Origin: Salvia splendens | Taxonomy: Eukaryota; Streptophyta; Magnoliopsida; Lamiales; Lamiaceae | NCBI RefSeq assembly: GCF_004379255.2 | Contig: NC_056037.1 | Span: forward strand, 16,874,902-16,938,901 | Direction: 5' to 3' | Length of the DNA: 64,000 bases | In this document: piece by piece, positions 1-11,487 of the stretch | How positions within the stretch are numbered: position 1 is the stretch's first letter | How the letters are laid out: every line of letters starts with the position of its first letter | The notes under the pieces: generated by a model | What the model saw: only the letters and a program-made list of their open reading frames with translations | What the model was told of the DNA's origin: nothing | Databases searched by the model: none | Translations under genes and position numbers: made by a program

Positions 1-1000
1 CATCAAAGAAAAAAGGGGCATAGTGACAAATTCTCAAGAATCGGGATACTCGGGGGATTACATAATCCGACAAGTGCAGAACCACAAGTAAGCGCCCCTT
101 AGAAGACTAAGATGAAAATATCATTACCGAACACTGCTGAATAACTTGCTGCTTCTTAGCTCTCTTGTTTCGATAGTTTCTATAATCTAAACAGCTAACC
201 AACTGGTGAATTTTGATCTTTCAACTATCCTAGCAGCCTTAAAATCAACAACTAAAGACTAATGATAATAGTGCATGATTTAGGAGTGCAAGAAAAAACC
301 AAATATGATTGTGCCATGCTACCAATATAACCTCTGCAAATCACATCAGGGTTCGATCTCAAAAGCATATAAATACATTTGTTGCATAAGCATTTAACAA
401 AATTAACAGCACAAAAACATTCAGTATGTTGTTACTAACATTAAAACAGCAAACTTTTTGCAACTAATGAAGACACAAAAAATATAAACGAAAACCAAAA
501 TTAGAGGATAGATTTGACTGAGGAACGCACCTCTAGATATTAGTAAAGAGGAGCATGTCGTAAGAAACAAGCTTGAGGAGGGGCACCATAGCTTGCTGGG
601 GGAGCATAAGACAATACGATGGGACATAATAATTCCATCTCAAGTATGTTATCAATGATAAAAATGTGTGTGTGACCAATATAAAGCAAGTCTGGTTGCA
701 GTATCGTGGATATTCAGTAATCTATTTTTCGGTTGCAAGACATTTTTATGTCTTGCAACCAGAAAGACTTAAGGCAAGTGACAATCACAAGCATGTCAAG
801 GATATTATCAAGACTTGAGTGGAACTCAGATCTCACAAATCATTGCCTTTTCAAGGAAATTTACAACAACGATGATCAACAATCAAAGAAGGAAAACATT
901 GTATAAAAAACAGAGAAAAAAAGGAGAAGAAATTATTCACAGTCTTATCAGATTCAAGTGTCCATCAGATTTAGTTTGTAAATATTGAAGTTTTCTCTCT
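1..1000. other. AT-rich spacer, no gene recognised
   Basis: I see no convincing gene here. On the minus strand near 540-625 a short stretch reads as a Pro/Ala/Tyr-rich peptide, but it has no recognisable domain and no clear exon borders. It could be the edge of a neighbouring gene outside the window. Confidence 0.3.
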
Positions 1001-1224
1001 GAAGCACATCTAATCCCAGTCAAACCCCTAACTTACAAACACGGGGTGGACCACATCTCCGTAGAAACATTTAATCCTCTTCCTCCCTTTCCGACACAAA
1101 CATGTAGATCAAGCTTGCAAAACCAAATTCCACATCCACACCAGTAAAAGACATTGCAGTTCCCAATTCCATCTGTGCCCACCAAATCCAGTATGATGAA
1201 GAACAACGACGGCTACAACAAACA

Positions 1225-1659
1225 TCAATCATATTTCTCCCTCCACGAATACACAAGAAAGAAAACCCATGAAAGCCCTAGAATAATGTCCCCAAAAACC
1301 AGCCTCAGCCAGTCATGCCCGAGATCCTCCACCTTCCTCTCAAAGTAAATCCTCCAAATGGCCATAGCAACATGGAGAACCACACAGCCCCTAGCAAAGA
1401 AGCCATGGAACTCCTTCTCCTTAACAAATGCCACCATGAACAGCAACATCCCAACAGCGAACAAAAGCAAGCCCGAAAACGAATCAGAGGTCCGAATCAA
1501 GAGCTGATCATGAGGTGTTGAGCCCAAAATCTTACTAGCATGGTCCTTACCATGGCTAAACACAAACACCTCATCCCTATAGAACATCATCATGGCTCCA
1601 CATGACAAGGCCACCAAAGAATGGAGCATACAGATTAGGAAAAACCCAGATGACACCAT
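1225..1659 (-). CDS. Small plant membrane protein (DUF7865-like)
   Basis: This single-exon frame codes for 144 residues with about four hydrophobic helices (roughly 5-27, 60-80, 88-106 and 118-138) and a charged C-terminus ending in Lys-Tyr-Asp. Length and helix layout match a plant-only family of small four-helix membrane proteins of unknown function; I believe Arabidopsis At1g53035 is a member. The start at 1659 is the first Met of the frame and begins the first helix. A good donor (GAAGAG followed by GTAATC, junction at 1977/1976) suggests a non-coding first exon at about 1977-2050 and an intron in the 5' leader. The next gene on the same strand starts 6 kb upstream. The biochemical role is unknown. 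Confidence 0.75.
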   Translation of the reverse strand: MVSSGFFLICMLHSLVALSCGAMMMFYRDEVFVFSHGKDHASKILGSTPHDQLLIRTSDSFSGLLLFAVGMLLFMVAFVKEKEFHGFFARGCVVLHVAMAIWRIYFERKVEDLGHDWLRLVFGDIILGLSWVFFLVYSWREKYD

Positions 1660-2050
1660 AGATCAACCAACAAGATTTCTCCTTATCTTTATTAACTCAG
1701 TCGAGGATCAAGATTTGATTTTTATGCCTGAAACGATAATCAACAAAAACTACATTTAAGTTTTTAATCAACCTAGTTTTAACTTACTCACACCCCTTTT
1801 TGCAATTTTCAGAGAAACCCCTTATTATTATACTTCAAATAATAATAAAAGAACACACACACACAATCCCACACAACATAATTGAATAAAGCCAGCCAAA
1901 ATCATGAAACTAAATTCAAATTCAAAAATCAAGATTGAGATGGCAAAGTAATCGGATTCAAAAGATCAAAGATTACCTCTTCCACGAGCTTTCTGGAGAT
2001 GGAATTCGAAAAGGAAGAAATGTTTTGGGGCCCAAAACCTTGAGAGTTAT
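1660..2050 (-). promoter_or_regulatory. 5' leader with probable intron of the small membrane protein gene
   Basis: On the minus strand a donor fits at 1977/1976, so transcription probably starts near 2050 and the leader is spliced before the start codon at 1659. I could not fix the acceptor, as several AG dinucleotides lie at 1665-1700. Confidence 0.4.
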
Positions 2051-2810
2051 GGTATGTGAACGGATAATTGATGAAATAAGGAAAATCTTCTGACCCAAAA
2101 AAAATGTAATCCTTTGCTTTTTTACAGCTAATTAGCAGCTATATTTCGATTAGCAATTGACCTTGCGTGCCCAAAACAGAAGACAAAAAGATCCAAAATC
2201 AATCGGAATACTACAAAAGAACTCAACAATCATAAATAAATTTGTTAATGGGGCCAGCTCTTTTTAATTTTTCTGTACAGATTATTGAATTGCAGATCTC
2301 GATTTCTTGCTATTATAAATGGAGTAGCTGCGAGGTGAGCGGGTCTAACCCGATTTGGATCCGAATAGAGTAGTCGGCCCGCGATTATTACACTGCCGAC
2401 ATGTATCGCTGTAATCGTGTTTCTCTCAAATTATATCCCAAACCTTTTTCTTGAATAATGACTTACTGTTCTTACATTGGGCGTCATAACATTATAAATT
2501 TAGAAACTTCATTTTTTAAAATATAATCCATCCATCATAAAAATAAAAATTTTGAGATGCATAGATTGTAATTCAAAACTAATAAAAGTAAGTTAATGAG
2601 AGAAAAAAAATTGTAATTGGAGTTAATTTTGGGAGACGGACCGAAATCTCATAAAATAAAATAAAAATTAACTATTTGAGGATGTGTACATCCTAAATAT
2701 ACCGGACATGCCCGACAACCAGACATTGTCATTGGAGGGAATTCCAGAGTCCAATGGCCCAAGATGCAATTCGATGTTGACGCAGCCTGCCCGAGATGCG
2801 GAATATGTTT

Positions 2811-3071
2811 GAAGTGTGGATTGGCACTTCAGATGATCCGATCTTCGACAACCAACAAAAGTCGAAAGTATTTTGGTAGAAGGTTGCTAAAACGTACAAC
2901 ACTGACACGCTAGTTGGAGCTCCCCGTCGTAAATACACTATGCTTCGGGCTAACTTCGAACGAGTGAGCCCGAAATTTTTGAAGTTCTATGATATCTTTG
3001 TTAACAAGGAGAGCGATGTGACAGTAGAGGCCAAGAAGCCTTTCAAGTACTCCATTCGCCCGCCATTATGA
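2811..3071 (+). pseudogene. PIF/Harbinger Myb/SANT-like ORF relic
   Basis: One plus-strand frame reads as the trihelix/Myb-like protein that accompanies PIF/Harbinger transposases and is often mis-named glutathione S-transferase T3-like in plants. Recognisable pieces include a Phe-Trp followed by Lys-Val-Ala-x-x-Tyr-Asn, then Gly-Ala-Pro-Arg-Arg-Lys-Tyr-Thr, then a Phe-Glu-Arg-Val-Ser-Pro segment. A TAG at 2877-2879 splits the frame just after the Phe-Trp pair, and there is no start codon in context. The matching transposase is not next to it. It is a dead fragment, not a host gene. Confidence 0.6.
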
Positions 3072-3109
3072 GTTTCATTTCTTGCCGGCACGGGTTTTAA
3101 GAAATATTA

Positions 3110-3266
3110 AGAAAAGTGGATGGAAATAAGTTAGTGAAATATGGGTCCCGCTTGTAGATATTAGTTTTAAATGAAATGTGAGTGAAATGAGTTAGTGGAA
3201 GGTGAGACCCTATTATCATTTATGGTAAAAGTGAACCGAGACTCCTATTCGCGGACAGAAGGAGGA
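3110..3266. repeat. Decayed Stowaway-like MITE
   Basis: The stretch ends with a diverged copy of the Stowaway terminus (the reverse complement reads CCTCCTTCTGTCC and then a GAATAGGAGTC motif). It contains the alternating phrases about 'gagaccc' and 'gtgagtgaaat' common to these elements. The left end is worn and no TA duplication can be fixed. Confidence 0.35.
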
Positions 3267-3951
3267 TTTACCAACTTTGGAGAAGGTTTGTTGTTTTTAT
3301 TGACAAGTGGGCGGGTGAACTTGAGTCAAGTTCGGGCTCGAGTTAGAAATGCGTGAAGACGATTGGTGACGATCCGAGCACGTGTAATTTGAACGAAGGC
3401 GGCAAAGGCAAGGACCTATGAATAGATTAGTGAAGGAATTATGAATTCTGGGTGCTATTTGTTTAGTAAAAGATGAGGTAAAGTGTTGTGATGAGCTTAA
3501 CAATGTGTGGCCACGAGAGCAACCTGCAAACAGATTCAAATCGTGCTCCCAACGACATGGACAGATTGTCAATGGTTTCATTGTCCTCGTCAGCTGTAGT
3601 TGCGATCATTAAATGCTCTGCAAAAATCAATTCTACAAGTGAAAACAACCATCTATTTACAACAAATTCAATAAGAGATGTATGAAAAATAAAGAATAAG
3701 AGTCCATTACTGTTATAGAGCCGAGCCACCTTGCTTGAAAACGATATTCAGAATAAATTATAGTAAAATTCAGCTAAATTATTGGCAGAATAGTACTTGC
3801 AACAAATATGTTTGAGAATTCGAACAATGTTGGAGCAAAATTTCTCTCTAAACGTATCTATCCGTAACTTCAAACTATCCTGTACGTGCCGGATAACAGA
3901 CTAAAAACACTATACAGTTCGTCGTCTATGGTGAAACACGTGAAAAGTCAA

Positions 3952-6900
3952 TCAAAGAAAATTTCCGATAGTTTTGGGGTTTCTGCGTCGCCTCCTTGTA
4001 CTGGGTCTCTTGTCTTTTCCTCGTCGGACAACACCTTTAATAGGAAGGCCTTTCTCGTGGGACATAGTTGGCGGAGGATGAGGAAGAGGCCGAGGACGAG
4101 TCTTGGGTGCTCGAGGTCTTGAAAGAGCCAAATGCGCTCTTTGCTCCAAAATATCTCTGTGATATGCCTGTAAACAAACAGACAAACATGGAATGCAAGC
4201 TTAAACTAGGTAAATTGGTGAAAATGTTGGAGAAGCAATATAAGCTCAATCAAATCAACTTAAAAATGGCAAGATTCAAGTTTAATCTATATCAGGCTAT
4301 CCGTATGAAAACAGCAACCAAGCATTGACCTCACTAATTCAATAGTCCAAACTAATTGTTGAAGAAATGGTATTGAGGCCCTTCCTTCACCAGCACAACT
4401 AAACCACAGACAATCTCCCTATTACTCCCAAAATCCGCTCGCATTGACAACCATTTAATATGCATAAGAAGAAAACTTCCAAATCTCACGATGTAAGGAT
4501 GATCTATATCAGTCTACCCATATATCAGAACTGGCTATATACTTTTATCGTTTTATCGCGAAAGTTCTAATTAATTGCCCATAACGGCATAATTGGTATT
4601 CCAGCCCTCCCTTCCCAACTAAAAAAACCTACCAGGCTCAGGCTATTATCCTCTGTTCATTCCAGAATTACCTCTTTTGTATCTTTTCATTAAATCAATA
4701 AGCAGATGCATTATATCTGCCATCAACACTCTCAGAGTAAATACAGAACTCTCTTCCCCTCCATAAGAATATAAAGAAAATATATGTCAGCATGCTTCCA
4801 TTTGGTGAGGGTGAAACGGCTACCTGTATTACAAAATTGCGTCTTTCACAATCTAGAAACATATCAACACTCCAATTAACCTTGGCTGCAACTTTGTCCC
4901 TCACGGTTGAAAAGCTCAGCTGATCCCTTGAAGTGAATCTATCAACTTCATTGAACCACAGACAGCTAAGAAGATTTGTGATGGGGATGTGCTCTCTTAT
5001 TATTACACATCCTTCAGGAACATCTGAAGAAGGTCCAGTTCTCATTAGTTTTGATACATAAGTGAGCGAAACATACAAATATAGGCTGGTCACAAGCATA
5101 CCACTAGTTATAGGAAGCTTAGCAGTCGTATACGGTGTCAAACCCTCCCGTTTATAAAATTCAATTTGACGATCAATAGAAGTATTATCATATTTCATCC
5201 CAGCTTTATTTGCCTCAGCTTCTTCAAACACATCAAAGCGTCTATAGTGCCTCGATATAGCAAAAGTAGCATTCTGGCGCCACAAGAACCTAGTGAGGGC
5301 ATACAGGATGAGTAGTAGAGCAAGAATGATGCATAATGAGTCATTGAATAACTTACATTGATAAAATAGTAGTTAAGCATATGCTGATAGAGAAATAATA
5401 GACAATACCTCTCAAGAACCTGGTATGGATCCACGACAAGCTGAAGCTTTCCATCGATCCAGACTGAGTATCGAGTTTTTGGTAGCAGCCTATGCAACAA
5501 GAGCTTTGGCACCTGTCACAATCAAGTATTCATTTATTTATATATGAAATTAGAACTATTCATATCATCTCGGAGTACAATATTATAGTTTGATGCTAAA
5601 ACCAGACACCAAGAGTAAGAAACCTTAGGCAAACAAAAATATAAAGCGCCAATATCTGCAAAATTGGATGAACCATTAAAAAGTCAAGCACAATATCTAC
5701 ATGTGCCATTAAATGGAAAAAGTGTAATCAAATGAGACTAATTCAGATTGGCTCATCCACAAAACAATCTATATGTTGGTTCTGCTAGTAAAGAGATAGG
5801 GGAAACAACAAAAACAAACAAACAGACCTTTCCATTTCTTCTGGAGTCAGTGTAAGGAAGATTGTGTACAACTATAACCCTCCATAACCCGACCATCTTG
5901 TCACTGCCCAAGGTGCTTACATTTTTCAAATATGTTTCGGTCTCTTCATCAACGAACATAAAAAAGGGAACATTTCTTTTTGCAATTTCACCAATATTAC
6001 GTGGTTGCTGAATTACGTCATAGTTTCCTGTACACACATAAACAATATGTTTTAAAGGAAAATGTTAAGGAAACAGTTACATCCATGCAGATCACGGCTC
6101 TGTAGTAATAATATTCAAATGCATACTGGAACCTGAAAAGGAAAATTCATGAATTTTAAATTTGAACTCATATGCAGCTTTACCAAATATAGCAGAGGCA
6201 ACAATGACCTCGTGGAACTGCTCCAACAACTCAAGGTCAGCCACATCAATGTCAAAAGCAGTTTTATAACCAGGTCTGCATCCCTTGACAAATCTGCCAA
6301 ATATGCAACTAAAATAAATAAATATGTAAATAAATAAGCCAAGAAAGAAAGAAAAAATATAGGAACAAGCACGTACACATGAAGGGAAAATGGTAAGTAC
6401 ACCTACCCACAGTGAACAGTCATCGACTCTTTAATCTCAAAAGATTCATTCCTCTGTTTTAAAGAAGGATAACCACCAAACTCAGAGCCTCCATTTGGTT
6501 TGGTTTTCAGTGAATTCTCCTCAGAAAAATAAGTTATATGATGAAGAACAGGAGATGGTGATGGAAATTTGGGCATACGACCTATGGCCTGCTCCACAGG
6601 GACATAGCATACCGGGCATGCTGGGGACAAAAGCCCAGATCAAATTAACTAAATCTAGGGTGAACGGTCATTTATATAAAACATGTGACACAATAATGGA
6701 AAGAACATAAACCCCTGAACATTACTTTGATACAGTTGGTTAAGAAATTATATTTTGAAAGCAATTTAATTGTTGCTCTCTTTTCCAGGAGCTGGGTGTC
6801 AGATACAATAAACAAAAAAAAAAGTATCACGAAAATAGTTTATCACTACATGCAGAGGACATTCTAGTTGTAAACAATGATACTCCAGTCTTAAATATCA

Positions 6901-7880
6901 TGGCAAACCAAAATTCGTAAGACACTCGTATCTTTAAAAATGGCAATTGCAACTTTAGTTTCCAGCTTTCAAATATATCCATTTAATCCTCCAATATATC
7001 CTAAAAAACTATTCTATTCCTTTCCAACTACACTGCAATTCAGCTTTTATAATATCAAATGTGCAAAGACATAACAGAAGGTTCAAAACTTACGGCGTGG
7101 ACCAATTCGCCTTGTATCACCAGGAGGAGGGGGCGGGAATGCAAAGTCTTTGCATGGATTGGTAAAATCAGTAACTGAGCTGGAGGAATCACTCATAACT
7201 GAAGCATTATAGAGACTACCCCAACTGGTGTTATCATTACATACAAAAACTTTATGGGTCATAGAATAACTATTATATGTGAATGCTCCTTTTCCAGGCA
7301 ATAGCCACGGTGCAACATAAGAATTTTTAAGATATCTGGCATCAAAAGGCAAACCAAAGCTCTCGAAATCATCCTCTGTAAAAAAAATCAAAGTACACAT
7401 ATGTTAAATACCCCCCATAGAGGTACTATTAACTGAAGCACTAAATATTATACTGTACTAAACATTTATAACTTTGTTACGCACTTAAGCTATAGGTTAC
7501 AAAGGAAGTGAAGCAGGAAGGAAGACACTTAAACTATAGGTTATAAAGGAAGTGAAGCAGGAAGTAGATATCAGATCAAATAATCATAAGACGAAAATAG
7601 CTAAGAACAAATTGTCTCTACCTTTATTGATTGTGAAAAACCCTGTCAAAAATGCCAAGACTGTAAGCACAGAAAAAATCAGCATTGCAACTTTTTTTCG
7701 ACTCAAATATCTGATAGTAGCAGGCAGAAACTTCTCCTTCTCCCTGTAACCGGCAAGGCATGTCTTCGAAGACCTACGAGGTAGATACAAATCCTGCAGC
7801 TGGAACCCTCCATTCTGTGCCTGTAGCTGCAAGGATCCACAACTTCCTGACTGTCTTAATCCCAATGACCCTCCAGTCAT
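3952..7880 (-). CDS. DUF616 / MUCI70-like glycosyltransferase, 9 exons
   Basis: Exons (minus strand, 5' to 3'): 7880-7622, 7375-7094, 6620-6407, 6293-6184, 6027-5828, 5512-5409, 5289-5102, 5023-4824, 4167-3952. All introns are GT-AG and phases agree, giving 1773 nt and 590 residues. The product is a type II membrane protein: a cytosolic N-terminus starting Met-Thr-Gly-Gly-Ser-Leu-Gly, one helix at about 64-83, a Pro-rich stem, a Cys-Pro-Val-Cys motif near 183, then the TOD1/MUCI70 (DUF616) domain from about 250 to 520. That domain shows Gln-Gln-Pro-Arg-Asn, Gly-Leu-Trp-Arg, Trp-Ile-Asp-Gly-Lys-Leu-Gln-Leu and Asp-Cys-Glu-Arg-Arg-Asn-Phe-Val-Ile-Gln. The tail is very basic and Pro-rich. Arabidopsis MUCI70 is a Golgi protein needed for seed mucilage pectin; the substrate of this protein is not shown by sequence. 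Closest in style to At1g53040. Confidence 0.9.
7484..7566. repeat. Local 41-bp imperfect duplication in intron 1
   Basis: The phrase 'ctataggtta' followed by 'aaaggaagtgaagcaggaag' occurs twice, about 42 bp apart, inside intron 1 of the DUF616 gene. It has no effect on splice sites. Confidence 0.6.
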
Positions 7881-7944
7881 TGTACCTCCAGCCCCTCAAA
7901 AACAACTATCATCTCTCTTATCTCTCAAATTCCTCCTTCATCTA

Positions 7945-8441
7945 CTGTAGAGAAAATCAAACAAGGTAATTAGCCACACCAATCCACAAAACAACATCAA
8001 CATTATAGAATCTATCATAACAAAATTGATCCCTGAAATAGAAATAAAGCAATGCGGTTTCAGATTCCATTACCTATCAATTTCGAAGTTACAGTGGAAT
8101 CAATTCCCAAATATTGAGAATCCACTCTCGAATTCACCGCGAGCGTGATATAATAAACAGATTCAACCGAACCACTCCTTACTGGAAAATACCCGAAAAC
8201 ATACATCATCATCATCACTACCTCAACATAAACACAAATCCATTACTTGATCTTACTCGATCCTTTTATCCGAAATACACAAAATCAACCTCTGAATTAA
8301 TTTATCCATATCCAGTCAATAAACAAATCAGGATTTAAGATTTGAGCAGTTGGTTACATTTCTAGCCGATTAAGAAACCTAAATCTCAGATAAACAAATC
8401 ATTTATATTAAATTGAGCGGAATTTGGGTTTAGCAGCTTAC
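7945..8441 (-). other. Intron in the 5' leader of the DUF616 gene
   Basis: On the minus strand a strong donor (AAAAAG then GTAAGC, junction 8442/8441) and a strong acceptor (TTTTCTCTACAG, junction 7945/7944) frame a 497-bp intron in the untranslated leader. The first exon would lie at about 8442-8550, just before AT-rich spacer. No coding sequence interrupts it. Confidence 0.6.
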
Positions 8442-8836
8442 CTTTTTGGATTCTACTCTTTCACTCAACGAAACAGAGATTTTTCATCTTCCTTGTAAAA
8501 ATATTGCAACGAATTTTCGAAGAACGAGATTTGAAAAAATAGCAATGTGCTCTGTTTTTCCCTTCGTCAAATAGTATTATTTATTAATTTATTTTGACTA
8601 TTTTTATTTATGTTTGGTGTGCGCGCCATTTTTATTAACGCAAAATTCAAGAAATATTCTCTAATAAATAATAATTACCAGCAATTATTTTGGAAAGAAT
8701 ACGCTTGCTTAGATAAATAAACTTATGAAATACGCCTATTTAACTTTTGTTATTTTGAATTCTGTAAAAGCAATTGTTTATTTTTTTTTAAGAAGTTTTT
8801 TCATCTTTGTTCGATTTTGTGCGTTGAACCTAACTA

Positions 8837-8918
8837 CTTCTATTTAACATCGAAATTTCCTCGTCACATGAAATTGTCTTCTATTTAACATCGAAATTTC
8901 CTCGTCACATGAAATTGT
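8837..8918. repeat. Perfect 41-bp tandem duplication (2 copies)
   Basis: A 41-bp unit starting cttctatttaacatcg is present twice without a mismatch, so the duplication is recent or an assembly artefact. Confidence 0.8.
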
Positions 8919-9100
8919 CGTTTCATAGTATTATTTTCGTCCAATTATTACTTTATTAATAATGTCAATAGTTTTTAGCCTGAGTTTTAATATAAAATAA
9001 AAGAGCTTTTGGAAAAAAAAGATATCAAACGGAAATTTTACGTATGCGACGTATTAATATGTAACCAAAAATTATATTCCTATTTATCCACAACGGATAT

Positions 9101-9317
9101 ACGTGAAAGTATCCCGAGTCCCGAAGAGGATCACCTAAAACAAACCCTAAAATAAATCCTAAAACACACGTGAAAGTATCCCGAGTCCCGAAGAGGATCA
9201 CCTAAAACAAACCCTAAAATAAATCCTAAAACACACTTACAAATATGTGTAATAGATCACTTATTAAAACCGTTCATGTTTTAGGATTTGTTTCTAGGAT
9301 TTTGTTTTAGGTGATCC
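9101..9317. repeat. Inverted repeat with a 67-bp perfect duplication of its left arm
   Basis: A 67-bp unit beginning acgtgaaagtatcccgag occurs twice head to tail (9101-9167 and 9168-9234). The inner part of the second copy (9195-9235) is complementary to 9277-9317, so the transcript or single strand could fold to a stem of about 40 bp with a loop of about 40 bases. This looks like a small foldback or MITE with one arm copied. No protein-coding potential. Confidence 0.6.
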
Positions 9318-9378
9318 CTTTCGCCCAAATCCCACCTAACAAAAAGGTTATTGAGCCAAAAGATACGAATAATCATTA

Positions 9379-10128
9379 GAGCATCCACGATAGTGGACGA
9401 GCGCGACGGACGAGCGGTTATTCACAATTTCAAAAGATACGAATAATCATTAGAGCATCCACAATAGTGGACGAGCCGGCGGACGAGCGACCGGCGAGCC
9501 GCTCGTCCACTATTGCGACCGGCGAGCGAGTCGCGGACGACCCCTCGTCTGTCGGGTTTGCCACTCGTCCGCGGTCTCGTTCGTTATTGCGGGCACCCGA
9601 CGGACGAGAACAATTTTCAATTTTTTTTTACTTTTTAATTTTTTTTAAAAATTTCAACTCTATATATCGGCTCGTTGCACTTCATTTCATGTGCACTTCA
9701 TATCATGCACAATGATCGTCGAAAATGAAAGCCTAAAACATAAACATATCATACCTCGTTCGGCTAGCGGCAAACTATAAAGACTAGCGGCAAGCTATAA
9801 AGATTCAAGGCATACTAACTTTGTTTAAATTGTTGTTTTTTTTTGTTGCATTGTATTATTTTAATTTTTTATTTAATAAAATTATTATTGCACTTTCTCC
9901 GCCCGTATTCGTGTCAGAATTTTAATCCCGTAATTGCGTATTTGCGAATTTGTGAATTTTTACTATTGTACTTGTCCGCCAGGATGTCCTAGTGCTTGTC
10001 CACTATTGTGTAGTGGGATGTCCTAGTGATGTGGTAGTGAGGTGGGAAGTCATAGTGAAGTGACAGAAGGTGTTTTTGGGAAGTCTTAGTGCTAGTCCGT
10101 GGGGAAGTCCTTCCTATTGTGGATGCTC
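9379..10128. mobile_element. Non-autonomous PIF/Harbinger element
   Basis: The right end reads CTATTGTGGATGCTC followed by TTA; the left end reads TTA followed by GAGCATCCACAATAG (from 9453), with a duplicated extra left end at 9379. Terminal inverted repeats of about 15 bp and a TTA target duplication are the marks of PIF/Harbinger. The inside is GC-rich near the left end, with many GGACGAGC/GCTCGTCC palindromes, then AT-rich. No transposase frame is present. Confidence 0.75.
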
Positions 10129-10152
10129 TTATAGGACCATTTATAAAACAAG

Positions 10153-10249
10153 GTGTATAAAATTTTACTTTATTTTAGAGGAATGTATTCATTTTAGTTT
10201 CGAGCTAAATTTCTTTCACATAAATCGTAATGAAGTAAATTTGTTGCAC
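10153..10249. repeat. Dispersed repeat, copy 1
   Basis: About 95 bp beginning gtgtataaaattttacttta matches 13715-13804 with few changes. The copies lie 3.5 kb apart. Family unknown; it may be part of an older MITE. Confidence 0.6.
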
Positions 10250-10258
10250 TCCTTATCT

Positions 10259-10390
10259 ATACATCTATACAAGTCCAGAGCATTTGTCCTATCGGCAAGG
10301 AGCTTAGACATTATTATAAGAGGTGCTGAGTTCAAGCCCACATTACATCATTTGTAATTTCCTCCTTTATTAGGAGTTTATTTTAAAAAA
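10259..10390. repeat. Possible tRNA-derived SINE fragment
   Basis: The stretch holds gctgagttcaagccc, close to the Pol III B box of tRNA genes, preceded about 45 bp earlier by an A-box-like ggcaaggagctta. Plant SINEs have this layout. There is no cloverleaf and no clear A-tail, so this is only a suggestion. Confidence 0.25.
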
Positions 10391-10459
10391 TCTATACAAT
10401 ATATAAAAGGGGAGTTTTTGAGAAATTTACAATATTGCCAATTAATTTAAAAAATTATA

Positions 10460-10694
10460 CTCTCTCCGTCCACGAAAAATAGGTCTATTCCATTTTTATC
10501 CCTTGTTTTGGAAAAATGATAATAAATAGTTAAAGTGGAGAGAAAGAAAAGTAAGAGAGAGAATAATATTGACAATAGACTTCTCTATATTATTTTCTCT
10601 CTTACTTTTCTTTCTATCCACTCTAACTATTTATTATCATTTTTTCAAAACGAGGATAAAAATGGAATAGCCCTATTTTTCGTGGACGGGGGAG
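10460..10694. mobile_element. Stowaway MITE, 235 bp, near-perfect hairpin
   Basis: The element starts CTCTCTCCGTCCACGAAAAA, ends with its complement and is flanked by TA on both sides. Almost its whole length is palindromic, so it would fold to one long hairpin. This is the Tc1/mariner Stowaway pattern; no coding sequence. Confidence 0.85.
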
Positions 10695-10695
10695 T

Positions 10696-11487
10696 ATTAA
10701 ATTAAAAATGTATAAACATAGGTCATTTAAACGTTTGATTAAAAGCTAAAAACGTGTGATTAAGTGGAGTGGGTGGGAGGTTTTACTATGTCATTTAAAT
10801 TTGGAGAAATTTACAAGATTAATTAAATTAAAAATGTATAATTGACGGCCATTTAAACGTTTGATTAAAAGCTAAAAACGTTTGATTAAGTGGAGCCTCT
10901 AAATTAAGTGGAGTGGGGGGATGGTTTTACAAGGGTTACATACATAATATTTTAGTATATAAATATATAATTTAAAGGCTGATGACAATTATACAGATCA
11001 ATTTCACACATCAAATACATCTAACCAAGTATGCAAAGAAATTAAGAAGGCAATTAAATGTGGGAATAATGGCGTGAGTAGGGGAAGGTGACCATGGCCA
11101 TGAGAAGACTTTTTGGCTTTTCATTTCATATAAGTAACATTTTTTATCTTAATTTTGTGGTTTATAGTGTGTTAATTCCATGACTTTTCATATCCTTATT
11201 TTGTGGCTATAAAAGTTATAGACTTGCCTTTTACAGACTTGCGGATGGATTACATACCAACAAAAGCATTTTCTCTTATCTCTATAGCTCTCTACAGTTT
11301 TGTGCACATTTTAGGTTACTGGATTCTCGAAGCTCAATCAATTTCGTCGGTCCCTAGCGAGTTTGTGGTGCTTCTATATGCTAGGAGAGTCGTTTTATCT
11401 TTGGAACAATACGTCAATTGAAGAGCACTAGCCGAGACATAATTTGTCTTGCTGAAAGAGGGATGTCATCGACTCGACTAATCATAG
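10696..11487. repeat. Spacer with a ~125-bp imperfect direct repeat
   Basis: The phrase aaattaaaaatgtataa followed by catttaaacgtttgattaaaag occurs at about 10696-10782 and again at 10823-10890. The rest to 11487 is AT-rich spacer with no recognised gene; the 72-codon frame at 11203-11421 has no domain I know. Confidence 0.45.

Larger units (their letters stand above)
8600..9378. other. AT-rich spacer with short duplications and a hairpin
   Basis: No gene is seen. The spacer holds a 41-bp tandem duplication at 8837-8918, a 67-bp tandem duplication at 9101-9234 and the hairpin arms at 9195-9317 described separately. Confidence 0.5.

Noticed and set aside
540..625. Possible exon coding a Pro/Ala/Tyr-rich peptide on the minus strand
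   Set aside because: Short, no supported splice sites and no family match; could be chance.
3952..4328. Open frames on the plus strand and other minus frames at 3886-4328
   Set aside because: The minus-strand frame ending at 3952 is the last exon of the DUF616 gene, with a good acceptor and the family's His-Arg-Asp-Ile-Leu-Glu-Gln motif; the others are shadows.
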